From Arthrobacter psychrochitiniphilus (lineage in GTDB: Bacteria > Actinomycetota > Actinomycetes > Actinomycetales > Micrococcaceae), in NCBI RefSeq assembly GCF_003185915.1, contig NZ_QHLZ01000010.1, positions 1 to 64,000 on the forward strand: 64,000 bases of DNA, written 5' to 3'. Within the stretch, counting starts at the first letter, position 1. Each line of letters starts with the position of its first letter. The notes beneath the pieces were generated by a model. The model made no database searches and was not told the DNA's origin. It worked only from the letters and a program-made list of their open reading frames with translations. A program made the position numbers and the translations under genes. Shown here piece after piece: positions 45,834 through 55,920 of the stretch.

Positions 45834-47977
45834 GTTTTGACCCCAGCAAGCTGGGTCTGCCAGTCATGGACGCACAGACGGCAGAAGAACGGATACTCTC
45901 CGGCCTGGACGAGGAACAACGCACCGTGGCCACCACCTTGAGCGGACCCCTGTGCGTGTTGGCCGGTGCTGGCACGGGTAAAACCCGCGCCATCACGCAC
46001 CGAATTGCATATGGGGTCCACACCGGGGTGTACAACCCCAACCGTCTCCTGGCCGTGACCTTCACGGCCAGGGCCGCGGCGGAAATGCGGACCCGGCTGC
46101 GCGATCTAGGGGTAGGAACGGTCCAAGCCCGCACCTTCCATGCCGCCGCATTGCGGCAGTTGCAATATTTCTGGCCCCACGCCGTCGGCGGTCAATTACC
46201 TGGCCTGCTTGAACACAAGGCCCAGATCATTGCGGAAGCGGCTCGCCGGCTGCGTCTGCCCACCGACAGGGCGGCGATCAGGGACCTGGCCGCCGAAATC
46301 GAGTGGGCCAAGGTTTCCATGCTCACTCCGGAAACATACCTGACTCAGGCTGAGGATCGCGGGGAGCCCGGAGGCCTGGACAAGGTCACCGTGGGCCGGC
46401 TTTTTCAAGGCTATGAAGATGTCAAAGCGGACAGAAACCTCATTGACTTTGAGGATGTTCTGCTCATCACGGTGGGGATCTTGCAGGAGGATCCGCGCGT
46501 GGCCGCAACAGTGCGGGATCAATACAGGCACTTTGTTGTGGACGAATACCAGGATGTTTCCCCGCTGCAGCAACGCATGCTTGACCTGTGGCTGGGCGGC
46601 CGCGATGAACTGTGCGTAGTGGGCGATGCCAGCCAAACCATTTACTCCTTCACAGGGGCCACACCACGGCACCTCTTGGAATTTCCCAAGCGCTTCCCCG
46701 AATCCAGTGTGGTGAAGCTGGTCCGTGACTACCGCTCCACCCCACAGGTGGTCGGCTTGGCCAACAACCTGCTGGCCAACCGGCGCAGCGGGGGCATGGT
46801 TGCGGATGCGCTCTGGTCCAAGCCCTTGGAACTAGTGGCACAGCGCACGGGGGGCCCCGCGCCGGAGTTCATGGAGTGCAGCGACGATGAGGCCGAGGCG
46901 GCAGCAGTCTCCGCAAGGATCAAGGTGCTCGTGGAGAACGGCACCCACGCTAGTGAAATTGCCATCCTGTTCAGGACCAACGGCCAGTCTGAAGCCTACG
47001 AACAAGCTCTCACATCAGCGGGGATCGGCTATCAGCTCCGAGGCGGGGAACGCTTCTTCGCCCGGAAGGAAGTTCGGGACGCCGTGCTTCAACTTCGTGC
47101 ATCTTCCCGTGCTGCCGAGGATGAATCCCTGGGCCAGCTCGTCAGGGACGTGCTGGGCAACCTTGGCTACCAGGCACAAGCTCCCACCACCAGCGGCGCC
47201 GTCCGGGAACGCTGGGAATCGCTGAGCGCCATTGTGGCACTGGCTGATGAACTTGTGCTCTCCCGGAGCACACCGGAGCACACATTTTCCATCCTGGATT
47301 TTGTGGCTGAACTGCAGGAAAGGGCCTCGGCGCAGCACGCACCCACGGTCCAAGGCGTCACACTGGCCTCCTTGCACTCCGCCAAAGGTCTGGAGTGGGA
47401 TGCTGTTTTCCTCGTGGGACTTAGCGAAGGTCTGATGCCCATCTCCTTCGCTGACACTCCCGAGACCGTGGATGAGGAACGCCGGCTCTTGTACGTGGGG
47501 ATCACCCGTGCACGGGAGTATCTGAACTTTTCCTGGTCAACGGCCCGCACGCCCGGCGGACGGGCCAACCGCAAGCCCTCTCGCTTCTTGGACGGGTTGC
47601 GGCCCAACTCGGTGGGCGGTGCGCCCACCGGTCCGCGGATGGCCACCACCCGCAAATCCCGCAAGGTTACAGGCCCGTCGGTGTGCAGGATCTGTGGGAA
47701 GATCCTGAACACCGGGGCCGAGCGCAAGGTTGGGCGCTGCCCTGACTGCCCGCCCGGTTACGACGAAGCAGTGTTTGAACAGCTACGTGAGTGGCGCCTC
47801 AAGGAATCGGCGGCGGCTTCGGTACCAGCCTTTGTGGTGTTCACCGACGCCACCTTGATGGCTATTGCCGAGGCTGCACCTCAAGACCTCGATGAATTGG
47901 CGGCGCTGCCCGGAGTGGGGCCGGCAAAGTTGGAGCGCTACGGCGAAGCCGTCTTGGACATTGTGGCGACCGGCTGA
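45830..47977 (+). CDS. uvrD2: ATP-dependent DNA helicase UvrD2
   Basis: UvrD2 is the actinobacterial superfamily 1 helicase with extra C-terminal modules. The motor has Walker A LAGAGTGKTRA, motif II VVDEYQDVSPLQ, motif III GDASQTIYSFTGA and motif V SLHSAKGLEWDAVF. After the motor comes a tetracysteine module, CRIC near residue 618 and CPDC near residue 637, then an HRDC domain with LAALPGVGPAKLERYGEAVL. This layout is diagnostic of UvrD2. It starts with GTG overlapping nudC. Its 3' end overlaps the convergent E1-like gene by 40 bp. Confidence 0.94.
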   Translation: MSFDPSKLGLPVMDAQTAEERILSGLDEEQRTVATTLSGPLCVLAGAGTGKTRAITHRIAYGVHTGVYNPNRLLAVTFTARAAAEMRTRLRDLGVGTVQARTFHAAALRQLQYFWPHAVGGQLPGLLEHKAQIIAEAARRLRLPTDRAAIRDLAAEIEWAKVSMLTPETYLTQAEDRGEPGGLDKVTVGRLFQGYEDVKADRNLIDFEDVLLITVGILQEDPRVAATVRDQYRHFVVDEYQDVSPLQQRMLDLWLGGRDELCVVGDASQTIYSFTGATPRHLLEFPKRFPESSVVKLVRDYRSTPQVVGLANNLLANRRSGGMVADALWSKPLELVAQRTGGPAPEFMECSDDEAEAAAVSARIKVLVENGTHASEIAILFRTNGQSEAYEQALTSAGIGYQLRGGERFFARKEVRDAVLQLRASSRAAEDESLGQLVRDVLGNLGYQAQAPTTSGAVRERWESLSAIVALADELVLSRSTPEHTFSILDFVAELQERASAQHAPTVQGVTLASLHSAKGLEWDAVFLVGLSEGLMPISFADTPETVDEERRLLYVGITRAREYLNFSWSTARTPGGRANRKPSRFLDGLRPNSVGGAPTGPRMATTRKSRKVTGPSVCRICGKILNTGAERKVGRCPDCPPGYDEAVFEQLREWRLKESAAASVPAFVVFTDATLMAIAEAAPQDLDELAALPGVGPAKLERYGEAVLDIVATG

Positions 47978-49032
47978 TTCTGCCACTGACACCCGCATTC
48001 CGGATGGGGGCCGAATGCCTGCTCCGTCCAGCGGCCAACGTCAGGGTGAAAAGTCATAACTGAAGACCATGAGCTGGGCTGGTTAACGCCATCAAGGAAG
48101 ATCAGCGCCTGCGTGGCTGCCGTGCCGGCTAGTGCGAGCGAGACCGCGCTGCCCTCCGTGTTCGGGGGATTTGCGGTGACGCCCGGTGGTCGCTGATTGC
48201 CTGAAGACAACTCATGGCAGGTCAGCAGCCACTGCGGATCGGCCACGGCGCGGTGCCGTTCCACACAGTCGGTACAGGCAGTTTCCCCGGGAACCACTAG
48301 GGGGCCTACTGTGCCGTTTTGTTCGCGGTGCAACACCAGAAGGTGGGCGCGTTCCGTGCTCATGAAACGGGCCATGGTGCCCGCGCTTGCACAGTCATGA
48401 CCTACCACAACGGCAAGATCAAGGTACTGCAGGCTGGGACCTCCCGCCCCGCCGTCGTGCACCATATGGATATGCAGGCCAGGGTCCAAGGCAATGAGGT
48501 GTCGCCGCAGTGCTAAGGACCGCGGGATCCCGATGTCCGCCACGGTGAACGCACTGGGGCAGACATCGGCGGCAGTGACGGCAGAGTCATCCTCGAGCAT
48601 GAGCGTGCCCACGCCCGCGTTGGCCAGGACGCCCGCCAACGCGGCCCCGGTGCGCCCCAACCCCACCAGGTGAACCACGTTCCGGGCACGCGCATCCAAG
48701 CGGGCCCGGGCGGAGTCACGGTATAGTCCCAGGAGCGCCGTCCTGTCCGGATGGAGCCGTTCTTCTCGGTAGCCCCGGATGGAAAGCTCCGTATCGGAGC
48801 ACAAAACGGGGGCGAGTAAAGCACATATTTCCTGGGCTCGAGCGGCTGGTATGCCCAGAGATACCGCGCTCTGCACTACTTGGTCATCGGCAATTCCTCG
48901 ACGCAATTCCTTGATGAATGCCAGATCCGTGCCCTGCAGGCCCGCCAAGATCAGCCCGCCAGGTCCCAACCCGATCTGGACGCTGTGGGTTCCCCGGCTG
49001 ACCATGCGAAGAGCTGGATTGACAGCCGTCAT
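47938..49032 (-). CDS. Stand-alone ThiF/E1-like protein of unknown role
   Basis: The central part is an E1-type Rossmann domain: VVHLVGLGRTGAALAGVLANAGVG, then LEDDSAVTAADV and RSLALRRHLIALDP. Downstream, VPGETACTDCVERHRAVADPQW and ECGCQW supply two Cys pairs for a structural zinc. The first 130 residues resemble the leader-binding domain seen in E1-like proteins of thiazole/oxazole peptide pathways, but no YcaO gene or precursor peptide is nearby. I placed the start at ATG 49032, preceded by TTGGAGG. The 3' end overlaps uvrD2 tail to tail. No carrier protein partner is evident. Confidence 0.75.
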   Translation of the reverse strand: MTAVNPALRMVSRGTHSVQIGLGPGGLILAGLQGTDLAFIKELRRGIADDQVVQSAVSLGIPAARAQEICALLAPVLCSDTELSIRGYREERLHPDRTALLGLYRDSARARLDARARNVVHLVGLGRTGAALAGVLANAGVGTLMLEDDSAVTAADVCPSAFTVADIGIPRSLALRRHLIALDPGLHIHMVHDGGAGGPSLQYLDLAVVVGHDCASAGTMARFMSTERAHLLVLHREQNGTVGPLVVPGETACTDCVERHRAVADPQWLLTCHELSSGNQRPPGVTANPPNTEGSAVSLALAGTAATQALIFLDGVNQPSSWSSVMTFHPDVGRWTEQAFGPHPECGCQWQNQPVATMSKTASP

Positions 49033-49108
49033 GATGACCTCCAATGAATCCCTACCGGCAGGTGCCGTAGTTAAAATCATTGCACTTCCGGGGTCCGGCC
49101 ACCGAGAG

Positions 49109-49145
49109 TTATCCACAGGAAGGTGACCATGGCATCTTATCCACG
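49109..49145 (+). promoter_or_regulatory. Two DnaA-box-like 9-mers between divergent genes
   Basis: TTATCCACA (49109-49117, a perfect DnaA-box consensus) and TTATCCACG (49137-49145, one mismatch) stand in the same orientation, 28 bp apart. They lie between the E1-like gene and the metallopeptidase gene. No dnaA or dnaN gene is in the window, so this is not the chromosome origin. Confidence 0.3.
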
Positions 49146-49932
49146 GACAGCTGTTTCCGGGTACCCGGAAGCGGCGGCTTGGCGGTACGGTCGAAGAATG
49201 GCAGCAACACCAAGTAACCCAGCATCAAGTACGCCGGCATCAAGTACACCAGCGCCGCGGGCCTCCCGACGCCGTGGGCCCATCGGAACGGGAACCAAAG
49301 GACCGCTGGGAGACTCCGTCTCCCAGCACCGAACCAGCAGCGGGGACCCCATTGTGGTCAGACGGACGGCGCGGCGCAAAACCGGGCTGGCCGCGTTTTG
49401 GGAGAACGGACAGGCAGTGATCGCCGTTCCGGCGCGGCTGAGTCTAGAAGATGAACAATATTGGGTGCCGTATATGGCGGCCAAGCTAGAACGCAGTCAT
49501 GCCCAACGCCCTGTACCAGCCAGCGACCACGCCTTGTTACAGCGCAGCTTTGACCTCTCGGAAACCTATTTAGGCTCCCGCGCTAGGCCTGAATCAGTGC
49601 GCTGGGTCAAGAATCAAAACGGCCGGTGGGGATCCGCCACCCCGGCGCGCAGGACCATCAGGATTTCCCATCATGTGCAGGGCATGCCCGAGTGGGTGCT
49701 GGACTATATCCTGCTGCATGAATTGGCCCACTTGATCCACCCGAACCACAGCCGGGCATTCTGGGCGGAGCTGGCAAGCTACCCAAAGCTGGAAACCGCC
49801 AAGGCGTTCCTGCAAGGTGCCTCATTTGCCGCCTCACGGAACATCGCCGGCATGGCGCAAGGGATGGATGAGGAGCCAGGGGATGAAAATGATGATGCTA
49901 CCGGGGAGGGGGCTACAGAGATACACAACTGA
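49129..49932 (+). CDS. YgjP/WLM-type zinc metallopeptidase (M48-like)
   Basis: The C-terminal half has the pattern of the YgjP (DUF45) metallopeptidases: SVRWVKNQNGRWGSATP, then LDYILLHELAHLIHPNHSRAFWAEL with the HELAH zinc motif and a third His in HPNHS. The N-terminal 80 residues are basic and repetitive (ASSTP units), with no signal peptide, so it is likely cytoplasmic. I took ATG at 49129, preceded by GGAAGG; ATG at 49198 is the main alternative. The last codons form one arm of a terminator-like hairpin. Substrate unknown. Confidence 0.82.
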   Translation: MASYPRTAVSGYPEAAAWRYGRRMAATPSNPASSTPASSTPAPRASRRRGPIGTGTKGPLGDSVSQHRTSSGDPIVVRRTARRKTGLAAFWENGQAVIAVPARLSLEDEQYWVPYMAAKLERSHAQRPVPASDHALLQRSFDLSETYLGSRARPESVRWVKNQNGRWGSATPARRTIRISHHVQGMPEWVLDYILLHELAHLIHPNHSRAFWAELASYPKLETAKAFLQGASFAASRNIAGMAQGMDEEPGDENDDATGEGATEIHN

Positions 49933-49963
49933 ATAAATCCCTCTAGCCCGCCCCGGTAGCATC
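49894..49963. terminator. Bidirectional hairpin between convergent genes
   Basis: GATGCTACCGGGG (49894-49906) is exactly complementary to 49951-49963, and pairing continues (GGG...CTA with TAG...CCC) with small bulges. The left arm is inside the 3' end of the metallopeptidase gene and the right arm is just outside the DUF2342 gene, so it could end both transcripts. Confidence 0.55.
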
Positions 49964-49976
49964 CCGGACGGCGTGG

Positions 49977-51428
49977 TTAGTCTTTGCCGCCGGCACCATC
50001 GGTGCCGCCGGTGCCCTCGGTGCCGTCGGCACCCGGGCCGGGTTCGCCGTCGTTGGTTTTTGCTTCGCCATCAGTGGTGGAGTCGGTTTGGAAATCCTCA
50101 AAACCGCCGTCCAGCAGCTTGGCAAGTGCCGCATCAACATCCAACTCGGAGGCATCCTCGGCGCTGCGACGTGCGCTGAAACCTGCCGCGTCATCCAGAT
50201 CGGCTGAGGTAGGCAAAAGATCCGGGTGCGCCCAGATGGCGTCGCGTCCGGCAATGCCGCGCAGATCTTTCAGGGAAGCCCATAAGGCAGCGGCCTCGCG
50301 GAGCCTGCGCGGACGCAGTTCCAAACCGACCAGAGAACCAAAAGCGTGCTCAGCAGGGCCACCGGTGGCACGGCGGCGCCGAACAGTTTCACGGAGGGCA
50401 GCTGCTGCGGGCAGATTTGCGGCAGCCGCAAAAGTGACTTCGTCAACCCAGCCCTCAACGAGCGCCAACGCAGTTTCAAGCTTGGCTAGGGCAGCATCCT
50501 GCTCAGGGGTCCGGGCCGGCATAAAGACGCCCTCGGACAAGGCCGCCTGCATGGCTTCCGGATTGGAGGGGTCCAGGTTTTGTGCCAAATCCTCAATGCG
50601 GGACATGTCGATGTGGATGCCTCGCGCGTAGGACTCGATAGCGCCCAGTAAGTGCCCGCGCAGCCACGGAACTTGAACGAAGAGGCGGGCGTGGGCGGCT
50701 TCCCGCAGGGCCAAGAAGAGGCGGATCTCCTGCTCGGGAATTTCCAGTCCCTCACCAAACTCCTTAATGTTGGAGGGTAGGAGGGCCATCTGGAGATCGG
50801 CCAACGGGATACCAATATCTGTTGAGCCAAGTACTTCCTTGGACAACGCCCCCACGGCCTGACCCAGTTGCAGACCGAACAGCGCACCGCCCATGTTCTG
50901 CATCATGGAGGCGGCACCGCCCATCATGGACTTCATCTCTTCAGGGAGGTGATCGTTCATGGCGGTGGAGATGGCGAAAGCAATGCTGTTTGCCACCGGT
51001 TCGGTCAGGCGCTTCCACGTTCCGAGGGTTTCCTCCACCCACTCGGCGCGGGACCAGGCCCGGCCAATGATGGCAGTTGCGGCCAAGTCAGTAAAGGGGT
51101 CGAGCCACATTTCTGCCAGACGCAAGGCCTCGTCAACTTCGCGTTGCTGGTGGGGCGTCACGGAGGGGTCATCACCTGCGGCGGCCTTCCGGGCAGCATC
51201 GTGGGCCAAATCCCAGTTGACGGGGGTGTCTGAGGAACTGTTCATCATGGCTTGTACCTGGGAGAACATTTGTGCAAGCGCATTGGGATCCGAGGGCAGG
51301 CCGGCGGCTTTAGCTAGTTCGGCGGGGTCAAAGCCTTCCATGCCCTGTCCGCCCATAAGGTTGGCGAGCATTTCCTGAAGCGGATCCTTCGGGGTTTCGT
51401 CGTCGTTGTTGGATGGTGTGGATGACAT
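49977..51428 (-). CDS. DUF2342 zincin-like metalloprotease family protein
   Basis: This actinobacterial family carries a zincin-like fold. The conserved core is LFLALREAAHARLFVQVPWLRGHL, in which EAAHxRLF takes the place of a classical HExxH. Further conserved parts are MNDHLPEEMKSMMGGAASMMQ and WVDEVTFAAAANLP. The N-terminal 60 residues are polar and Met-rich, and the last 50 are acidic and Gly/Asp/Thr-rich, likely disordered. The chosen start is ATG 51428; the frame extends to 51560 but that part looks unrelated. It is divergent from the PDZ-Lon gene, an arrangement I associate with mycobacterial homologues. Activity unproven. Confidence 0.82.
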   Translation of the reverse strand: MSSTPSNNDDETPKDPLQEMLANLMGGQGMEGFDPAELAKAAGLPSDPNALAQMFSQVQAMMNSSSDTPVNWDLAHDAARKAAAGDDPSVTPHQQREVDEALRLAEMWLDPFTDLAATAIIGRAWSRAEWVEETLGTWKRLTEPVANSIAFAISTAMNDHLPEEMKSMMGGAASMMQNMGGALFGLQLGQAVGALSKEVLGSTDIGIPLADLQMALLPSNIKEFGEGLEIPEQEIRLFLALREAAHARLFVQVPWLRGHLLGAIESYARGIHIDMSRIEDLAQNLDPSNPEAMQAALSEGVFMPARTPEQDAALAKLETALALVEGWVDEVTFAAAANLPAAAALRETVRRRRATGGPAEHAFGSLVGLELRPRRLREAAALWASLKDLRGIAGRDAIWAHPDLLPTSADLDDAAGFSARRSAEDASELDVDAALAKLLDGGFEDFQTDSTTDGEAKTNDGEPGPGADGTEGTGGTDGAGGKD

Positions 51429-51684
51429 GATGGCCCGATCGTTGGCGTGGACTCTGAATAACTTCACGTTACCGCCGCCATGGTGCGTTGTCGCCCTGTG
51501 CCTACTCACTGTTCGCTCTAGGCAAAGGGTATCTGGGCCTGGGGCTCCGCCACTACTCATTCATGGCCGACTCCCAGCCTCGGCACAAGCACAGCACATC
51601 CAGACACAGTAGGCTAGGTGGTTGGTACCCCGTTTTGACTGGCGGTGCCTGCGAGGCCCCAGAGACTTTGGAAAGGTCACAGCT

Positions 51685-52782
51685 TTGAGCCAGGAGACAC
51701 CCGAGAAAGCGGCAGCTCCGTCGCGTACGTCCCGCGACAAAAGAATTTCCTTGATGGCAGTTTCAGGTGTGCTGGCGCTTGTGCTGGGTGTGGCCGCGGT
51801 GACTATCCCGGTGCCTTATGTTGTTGAATCTCCGGGCCCCGCCATCAACACCATTGGTGAGTTGAACGGCAAGCCCATCATCACCATCTCAGGTCACGAG
51901 AGTTTTCCGCCCACCTCAGGCACGCTCGATCTGACAACAGTGCATTTGACCGGTGGACTCCCGGATAGCCAGGTTAATTTCTTTGACGTGCTTTCCTCCT
52001 GGCTCACACCCTCGCACACCGTGTACCCAGCGGAGCTCATCTACGCTCCCGGTTCCAGCCAAGATGTCATTAACAGTGAGAACTCGGCGGCCATGACCGG
52101 TTCACAGGAGAACGCAACAGCCGCAGCCATGACGGCTTTGGGTATTGATTTTCAGACAAATCTCAGCATTGCCGCCATTCCTGCCGAGAGTGCCGCGTCA
52201 GGAATTTTGAAGCCCGACGACGTCTTTCTCACCATAGATGGCAAGAAGGTCACAGACCTTGGTGTCATTCAGACTGTGCTTGCCGAGGGCAAGGGGGCTC
52301 CTGTGGAACTTCAGGTGCGCAGAAATAATGTGGAGCAGAAACTGAGCGTCACCCCCAAACAAGGTAGCGACGGCAAATACCTGCTGGGCGTCCAGATCCA
52401 AAACGTCTTCGTCTTTCCGTTCGACGTCACGATCACTTTGAGCAACATTGGCGGCCCCAGTGCGGGAATGATCTTTGCCTTGGGCATCATGGACAGCCTC
52501 ACTCCCGGGGATCTCACGGGCGGGAAGCGTTTTGCCGGAACAGGAACCATCGATCCTGAAGGTAACGTTGGCGGCATCGGCGGCATTGCCCAAAAGATGA
52601 TTGGCGCCCGCAGTACCGGTGCTGACTATTTCTTGGCCCCTGGTGCAAATTGCGAAGACGTGGTGGGGCATATTCCTGATGGTCTGCAGGTGATCAAGGT
52701 GGATACGCTCAAAGATGCGTACAACGCCGTCACCCTGATCGGCTCCGGCAAGGACGGATCGGGACTGCCCACATGCAAGTAA
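51685..52782 (+). CDS. Membrane-anchored PDZ-domain Lon-like serine protease (YlbL type)
   Basis: One membrane helix near the N-terminus (LMAVSGVLALVLGVAAVTI) anchors an extracytoplasmic protein. A PDZ domain follows (AAIPAESAASGILKPDDVFLTIDGKKV, about residues 165-235), then a Lon-type protease domain with the Ser259-Lys304 dyad in GGPSAGMIFALG and GGIAQKMIGA. Family members clip or clear envelope proteins. I prefer TTG at 51685 because GGAAAGG lies 9 nt upstream; an earlier TTG at 51622 is possible. It is divergent from DUF2342 and followed by UPF0182. Confidence 0.88.
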   Translation: MSQETPEKAAAPSRTSRDKRISLMAVSGVLALVLGVAAVTIPVPYVVESPGPAINTIGELNGKPIITISGHESFPPTSGTLDLTTVHLTGGLPDSQVNFFDVLSSWLTPSHTVYPAELIYAPGSSQDVINSENSAAMTGSQENATAAAMTALGIDFQTNLSIAAIPAESAASGILKPDDVFLTIDGKKVTDLGVIQTVLAEGKGAPVELQVRRNNVEQKLSVTPKQGSDGKYLLGVQIQNVFVFPFDVTITLSNIGGPSAGMIFALGIMDSLTPGDLTGGKRFAGTGTIDPEGNVGGIGGIAQKMIGARSTGADYFLAPGANCEDVVGHIPDGLQVIKVDTLKDAYNAVTLIGSGKDGSGLPTCK

Positions 52783-52809
52783 CGATTGAATTTCGGTGCG
52801 TAACGATTG
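52779..52809 (+). repeat. Direct repeat GTAACGATTG, two copies 21 bp apart
   Basis: GTAACGATTG is found at 52779-52788, overlapping the stop of the PDZ protease gene, and at 52800-52809. The 21-bp period equals two helical turns, as in direct-repeat binding sites for response regulators. It precedes UPF0182 by about 95 bp. Confidence 0.5.
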
Positions 52810-52903
52810 CGCATCATACGGAACTGGGCCCACAGCTTGTTCGTGGCACCCTTTGAAAGCACATGCAGTTTTTCTTATCCACCAGTTGAGTTAGAGGTAG
52901 AGA

Positions 52904-55894
52904 GTGACATCCCGCCCATACCCGCCGCCGAGCAAGTCCGTCCGGCCCAAACGTCGCAGCGCATTGATGCCCACCATCATTGTTGTCGCGGTGCTGGTCG
53001 TGGCACTGCTCTTTTTCTCCGGGGTATACACCGATCTGCTGTGGTTCAACCAGATAGGTTATTCCGAGGTTTTCTGGACCGAACGCATTGCCAAGATACT
53101 GATTTTCTTAGCAGCGTTCCTGATCATGGCCCTGGGGGTGTACTTCTCCATTCGAGCCGCCTACAAGGCGCGGCCCGTTTACGCCCCGGACAGTGAGCAC
53201 GAGGACAACCTCAACCGCTACCAACTCCAATTGGAACCGATCCGCCGTGTGGTGATGGTTGGTGTGCCCGTGGTCTTTGGCTTGTTTGCCGGCACCGCAG
53301 CCATGTCCCAGTGGGAAAAGGTCATGCTGTTCCTGTACCGCGTGCCGTTTGGCACCACGGATCCCGAATTCGGTTTGGACCTCAGCTTCTACACCAACAC
53401 GCTGCCGTTCCTGGGCTTCCTGGTGGGAATGCTCATAAGTGTCACAGTAATTGCCTTCATTGCCGGCATACTGACCCACTACCTATACGGGGCAATCCGC
53501 CTGACAGAGCGTGGCATCTTCGCCTCCCGACAGGCGCAGATCCACATCGCCATTTTGGCTGGGATTTTCCTGCTCCTGCTGGCTGGCAACTTCTGGCTGG
53601 GCCGTTACGCCACACTGCAGGACAATGGTGGTTACCGTGCCGGTGCCATGTTTACCGACGTCCATGCGGTCATCCCCACCAAAGCCATTCTTGCTGCCGC
53701 CGCCCTCATCGTTGCGGTGCTCTTCATTGTTGCCGCCTTCATGGGCAAGTGGAAACTTCCTCTGATTGGTACCGGCATGCTGGTTGTCACAGCCATCGTG
53801 GCCGGCGGCTTGTACCCATGGGCCATTCAGCAGTGGCAGGTGAAACCTTCCGAAGGAAGCGTGGAGTTGCCCTACATTGAACGCAACATCAACATGACCC
53901 GTGATGCCTATGGGCTGACTGGTATGGAGGTGACTCCCTATAACGCAACCATCACGGCGGAGGCCGGGGCACTACGCCAGGACGCAGACACCGCGGCCAA
54001 CATCCGCCTGCTTGACCCGAACCTGATCTCCTCAACGTTTGCGCAGCTGGAACAGTACCGCCCGTATTACAAGTTCCCCAAGACGCTCAACGTTGACAGG
54101 TACACCATTGACGGCAAGGTCCAGGACGCCGTAATTGCTGTGCGCGAGCTGAACCCTGCCGGTATCAGCCCGGAACAGCAAAGCTGGTACAACCAGCACC
54201 TGGTCTACACTCACGGTTATGGTGTGGTTGCCGCCTACGGCAACACCGTTACTGCCGACGGCAAACCCGAGTTTATGCAGGCCGGCGTCCCCTCCGAAGG
54301 TGTGCTGGGCACTGATACTAGCTACCAGCCGCGCATTTACTTCGGACAGTCAACCACCGACTATTCGGTTGTTGGCGCCCCCAGTGGAACCGCCCCCATT
54401 GAGCTTGACCGTCCCCAAGGCAATGCCGCAGCAGCCACGGACAATGCCTCGGATGAGACACTGACAACGTTCACGGGCAATGCCGGACCTACCGTGGGTA
54501 ACTGGTTCAACCGGGCCATGTATGCGTTGAAGTTCCAGTCAACTGATTTGCTACTCACCAACGGTGTCAATGAGAAATCTCAAATCCTCTACGATCGCAC
54601 CCCTGCAGAACGTGTTGCCAAGGTTGCCCCGTATCTGACGCTGGATGGCAACCCCTACCCGGCTATTGTTGATGGCAAGGTCAAGTGGATTGTGGATGGC
54701 TACACCACAAGTTCCTACTACCCTTATTCCCAGCAGCAGCAGTTGCAGGAAGCCACCACTGACTCGTTGACAGTTGCCGGCGGCATTGCGCCCTTGCCAA
54801 ACGCATCCATCAACTACATCCGCAACTCCGTCAAGGCCACTGTGGATGCCTACGATGGTTCCGTTGAGCTGTTCGCGTGGGATGCGGAAGATCCGATCCT
54901 GAAGGCGTGGGAGAAGGTTTTCCCCACCACGGTGAAGCCGTTTACGGAAATGTCGGCAGACGTCATGTCCCATGTGCGCTACCCCGAAGACCTGTTCAAG
55001 GTTCAGCGTGAGCTGATGGGCCGTTACCACGTCACTGATCCGACCAACTTCTTCAAGAACACTCTGGCCTGGAGCGTCCCGGACGATCCCACTACCAAGG
55101 CCACTGACAAGCAGCCCCCTTACTACCTGTCATTGAAGATGCCTGGCCAGGACAAGACTGCGTTCTCCCTGACTACCGATTTCATACCGCAGGAAGTCAA
55201 GAACACCGACTCCCGCAACATTCTGTACGGCTTCATGGCCGCAAATGGTGATGCCGGCAACGTCAAGGGTGTCAAGAGCCCCGATTACGGCAAGTTGCAA
55301 CTACTGCAGCTGCCGGATGCCACCCAGGTGCCTGGCCCCGGACAGGTGCAAAACACCTTCCAGTCAGACCCCACAGTGTCCGAACAGCTGAACGTGTTGA
55401 AACTGGGACAGTCTGACGTCATCAACGGCAACCTGCTCACACTGCCCATGGGTGGTGGCATGCTGTACGTGCAGCCGGTTTATGTCCAGTCAACGGGCTC
55501 CACTTCATATCCCACATTGCAGCGTGTGCTGGTGGCCTTCGGCGACAAGATCGGTTACGCCGCCACGTTGAACGAGGCACTGGACAAGCTCTTTGGCGGT
55601 GACTCCGGTGCTGTTGCCGGTGATGCCGGTGTGAACAAGGGTGAGGGTACCGGAGGTACTTCTACGGATAAGCCTGGAGTTCCCTCGGGTGGTGAGAATA
55701 CGGCGCTGGCCAAGGCGCTCAGTGATGCCAATGCGGCCTTGCAAGCCGGGCAGGCCGCTCTCGCGAAGGGCGATTTTGCCGCTTATGGAACCGCGCAGAA
55801 GGCCCTGGAAACCGCTATTGCCGCAGCGATTGCTGCTGAAGGCGCGGCGGTAGTGCCGTCCACTCCGGAGGCCACGCCAAGCGCCAAACCCTAG
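52904..55894 (+). CDS. UPF0182 family large membrane protein
   Basis: This 996-aa protein has about seven N-terminal membrane helices (beginning [20 protein letters not shown] and ending near residue 310). A large extracytoplasmic domain follows with the family-typical [21 protein letters not shown]-like [13 protein letters not shown] and [26 protein letters not shown] is also characteristic. The last 100 residues are Gly/Ala-rich and low complexity. Function is unknown despite wide conservation in actinobacteria. GTG at 52904 follows AGAGGTAGAG. A strong terminator lies after the stop. Confidence 0.93.
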   Translation: MTSRPYPPPSKSVRPKRRSALMPTIIVVAVLVVALLFFSGVYTDLLWFNQIGYSEVFWTERIAKILIFLAAFLIMALGVYFSIRAAYKARPVYAPDSEHEDNLNRYQLQLEPIRRVVMVGVPVVFGLFAGTAAMSQWEKVMLFLYRVPFGTTDPEFGLDLSFYTNTLPFLGFLVGMLISVTVIAFIAGILTHYLYGAIRLTERGIFASRQAQIHIAILAGIFLLLLAGNFWLGRYATLQDNGGYRAGAMFTDVHAVIPTKAILAAAALIVAVLFIVAAFMGKWKLPLIGTGMLVVTAIVAGGLYPWAIQQWQVKPSEGSVELPYIERNINMTRDAYGLTGMEVTPYNATITAEAGALRQDADTAANIRLLDPNLISSTFAQLEQYRPYYKFPKTLNVDRYTIDGKVQDAVIAVRELNPAGISPEQQSWYNQHLVYTHGYGVVAAYGNTVTADGKPEFMQAGVPSEGVLGTDTSYQPRIYFGQSTTDYSVVGAPSGTAPIELDRPQGNAAAATDNASDETLTTFTGNAGPTVGNWFNRAMYALKFQSTDLLLTNGVNEKSQILYDRTPAERVAKVAPYLTLDGNPYPAIVDGKVKWIVDGYTTSSYYPYSQQQQLQEATTDSLTVAGGIAPLPNASINYIRNSVKATVDAYDGSVELFAWDAEDPILKAWEKVFPTTVKPFTEMSADVMSHVRYPEDLFKVQRELMGRYHVTDPTNFFKNTLAWSVPDDPTTKATDKQPPYYLSLKMPGQDKTAFSLTTDFIPQEVKNTDSRNILYGFMAANGDAGNVKGVKSPDYGKLQLLQLPDATQVPGPGQVQNTFQSDPTVSEQLNVLKLGQSDVINGNLLTLPMGGGMLYVQPVYVQSTGSTSYPTLQRVLVAFGDKIGYAATLNEALDKLFGGDSGAVAGDAGVNKGEGTGGTSTDKPGVPSGGENTALAKALSDANAALQAGQAALAKGDFAAYGTAQKALETAIAAAIAAEGAAVVPSTPEATPSAKP

Positions 55895-55920
55895 GTCCGT
55901 CGTCGTCCTTGAAGAGTAAA

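Noticed and set aside
46900..47900. UvrD2 tetracysteine region considered as a separate small zinc protein
   Set aside because: The frame is continuous with the helicase motor, and the motor-tetracysteine-HRDC order is the known UvrD2 layout.
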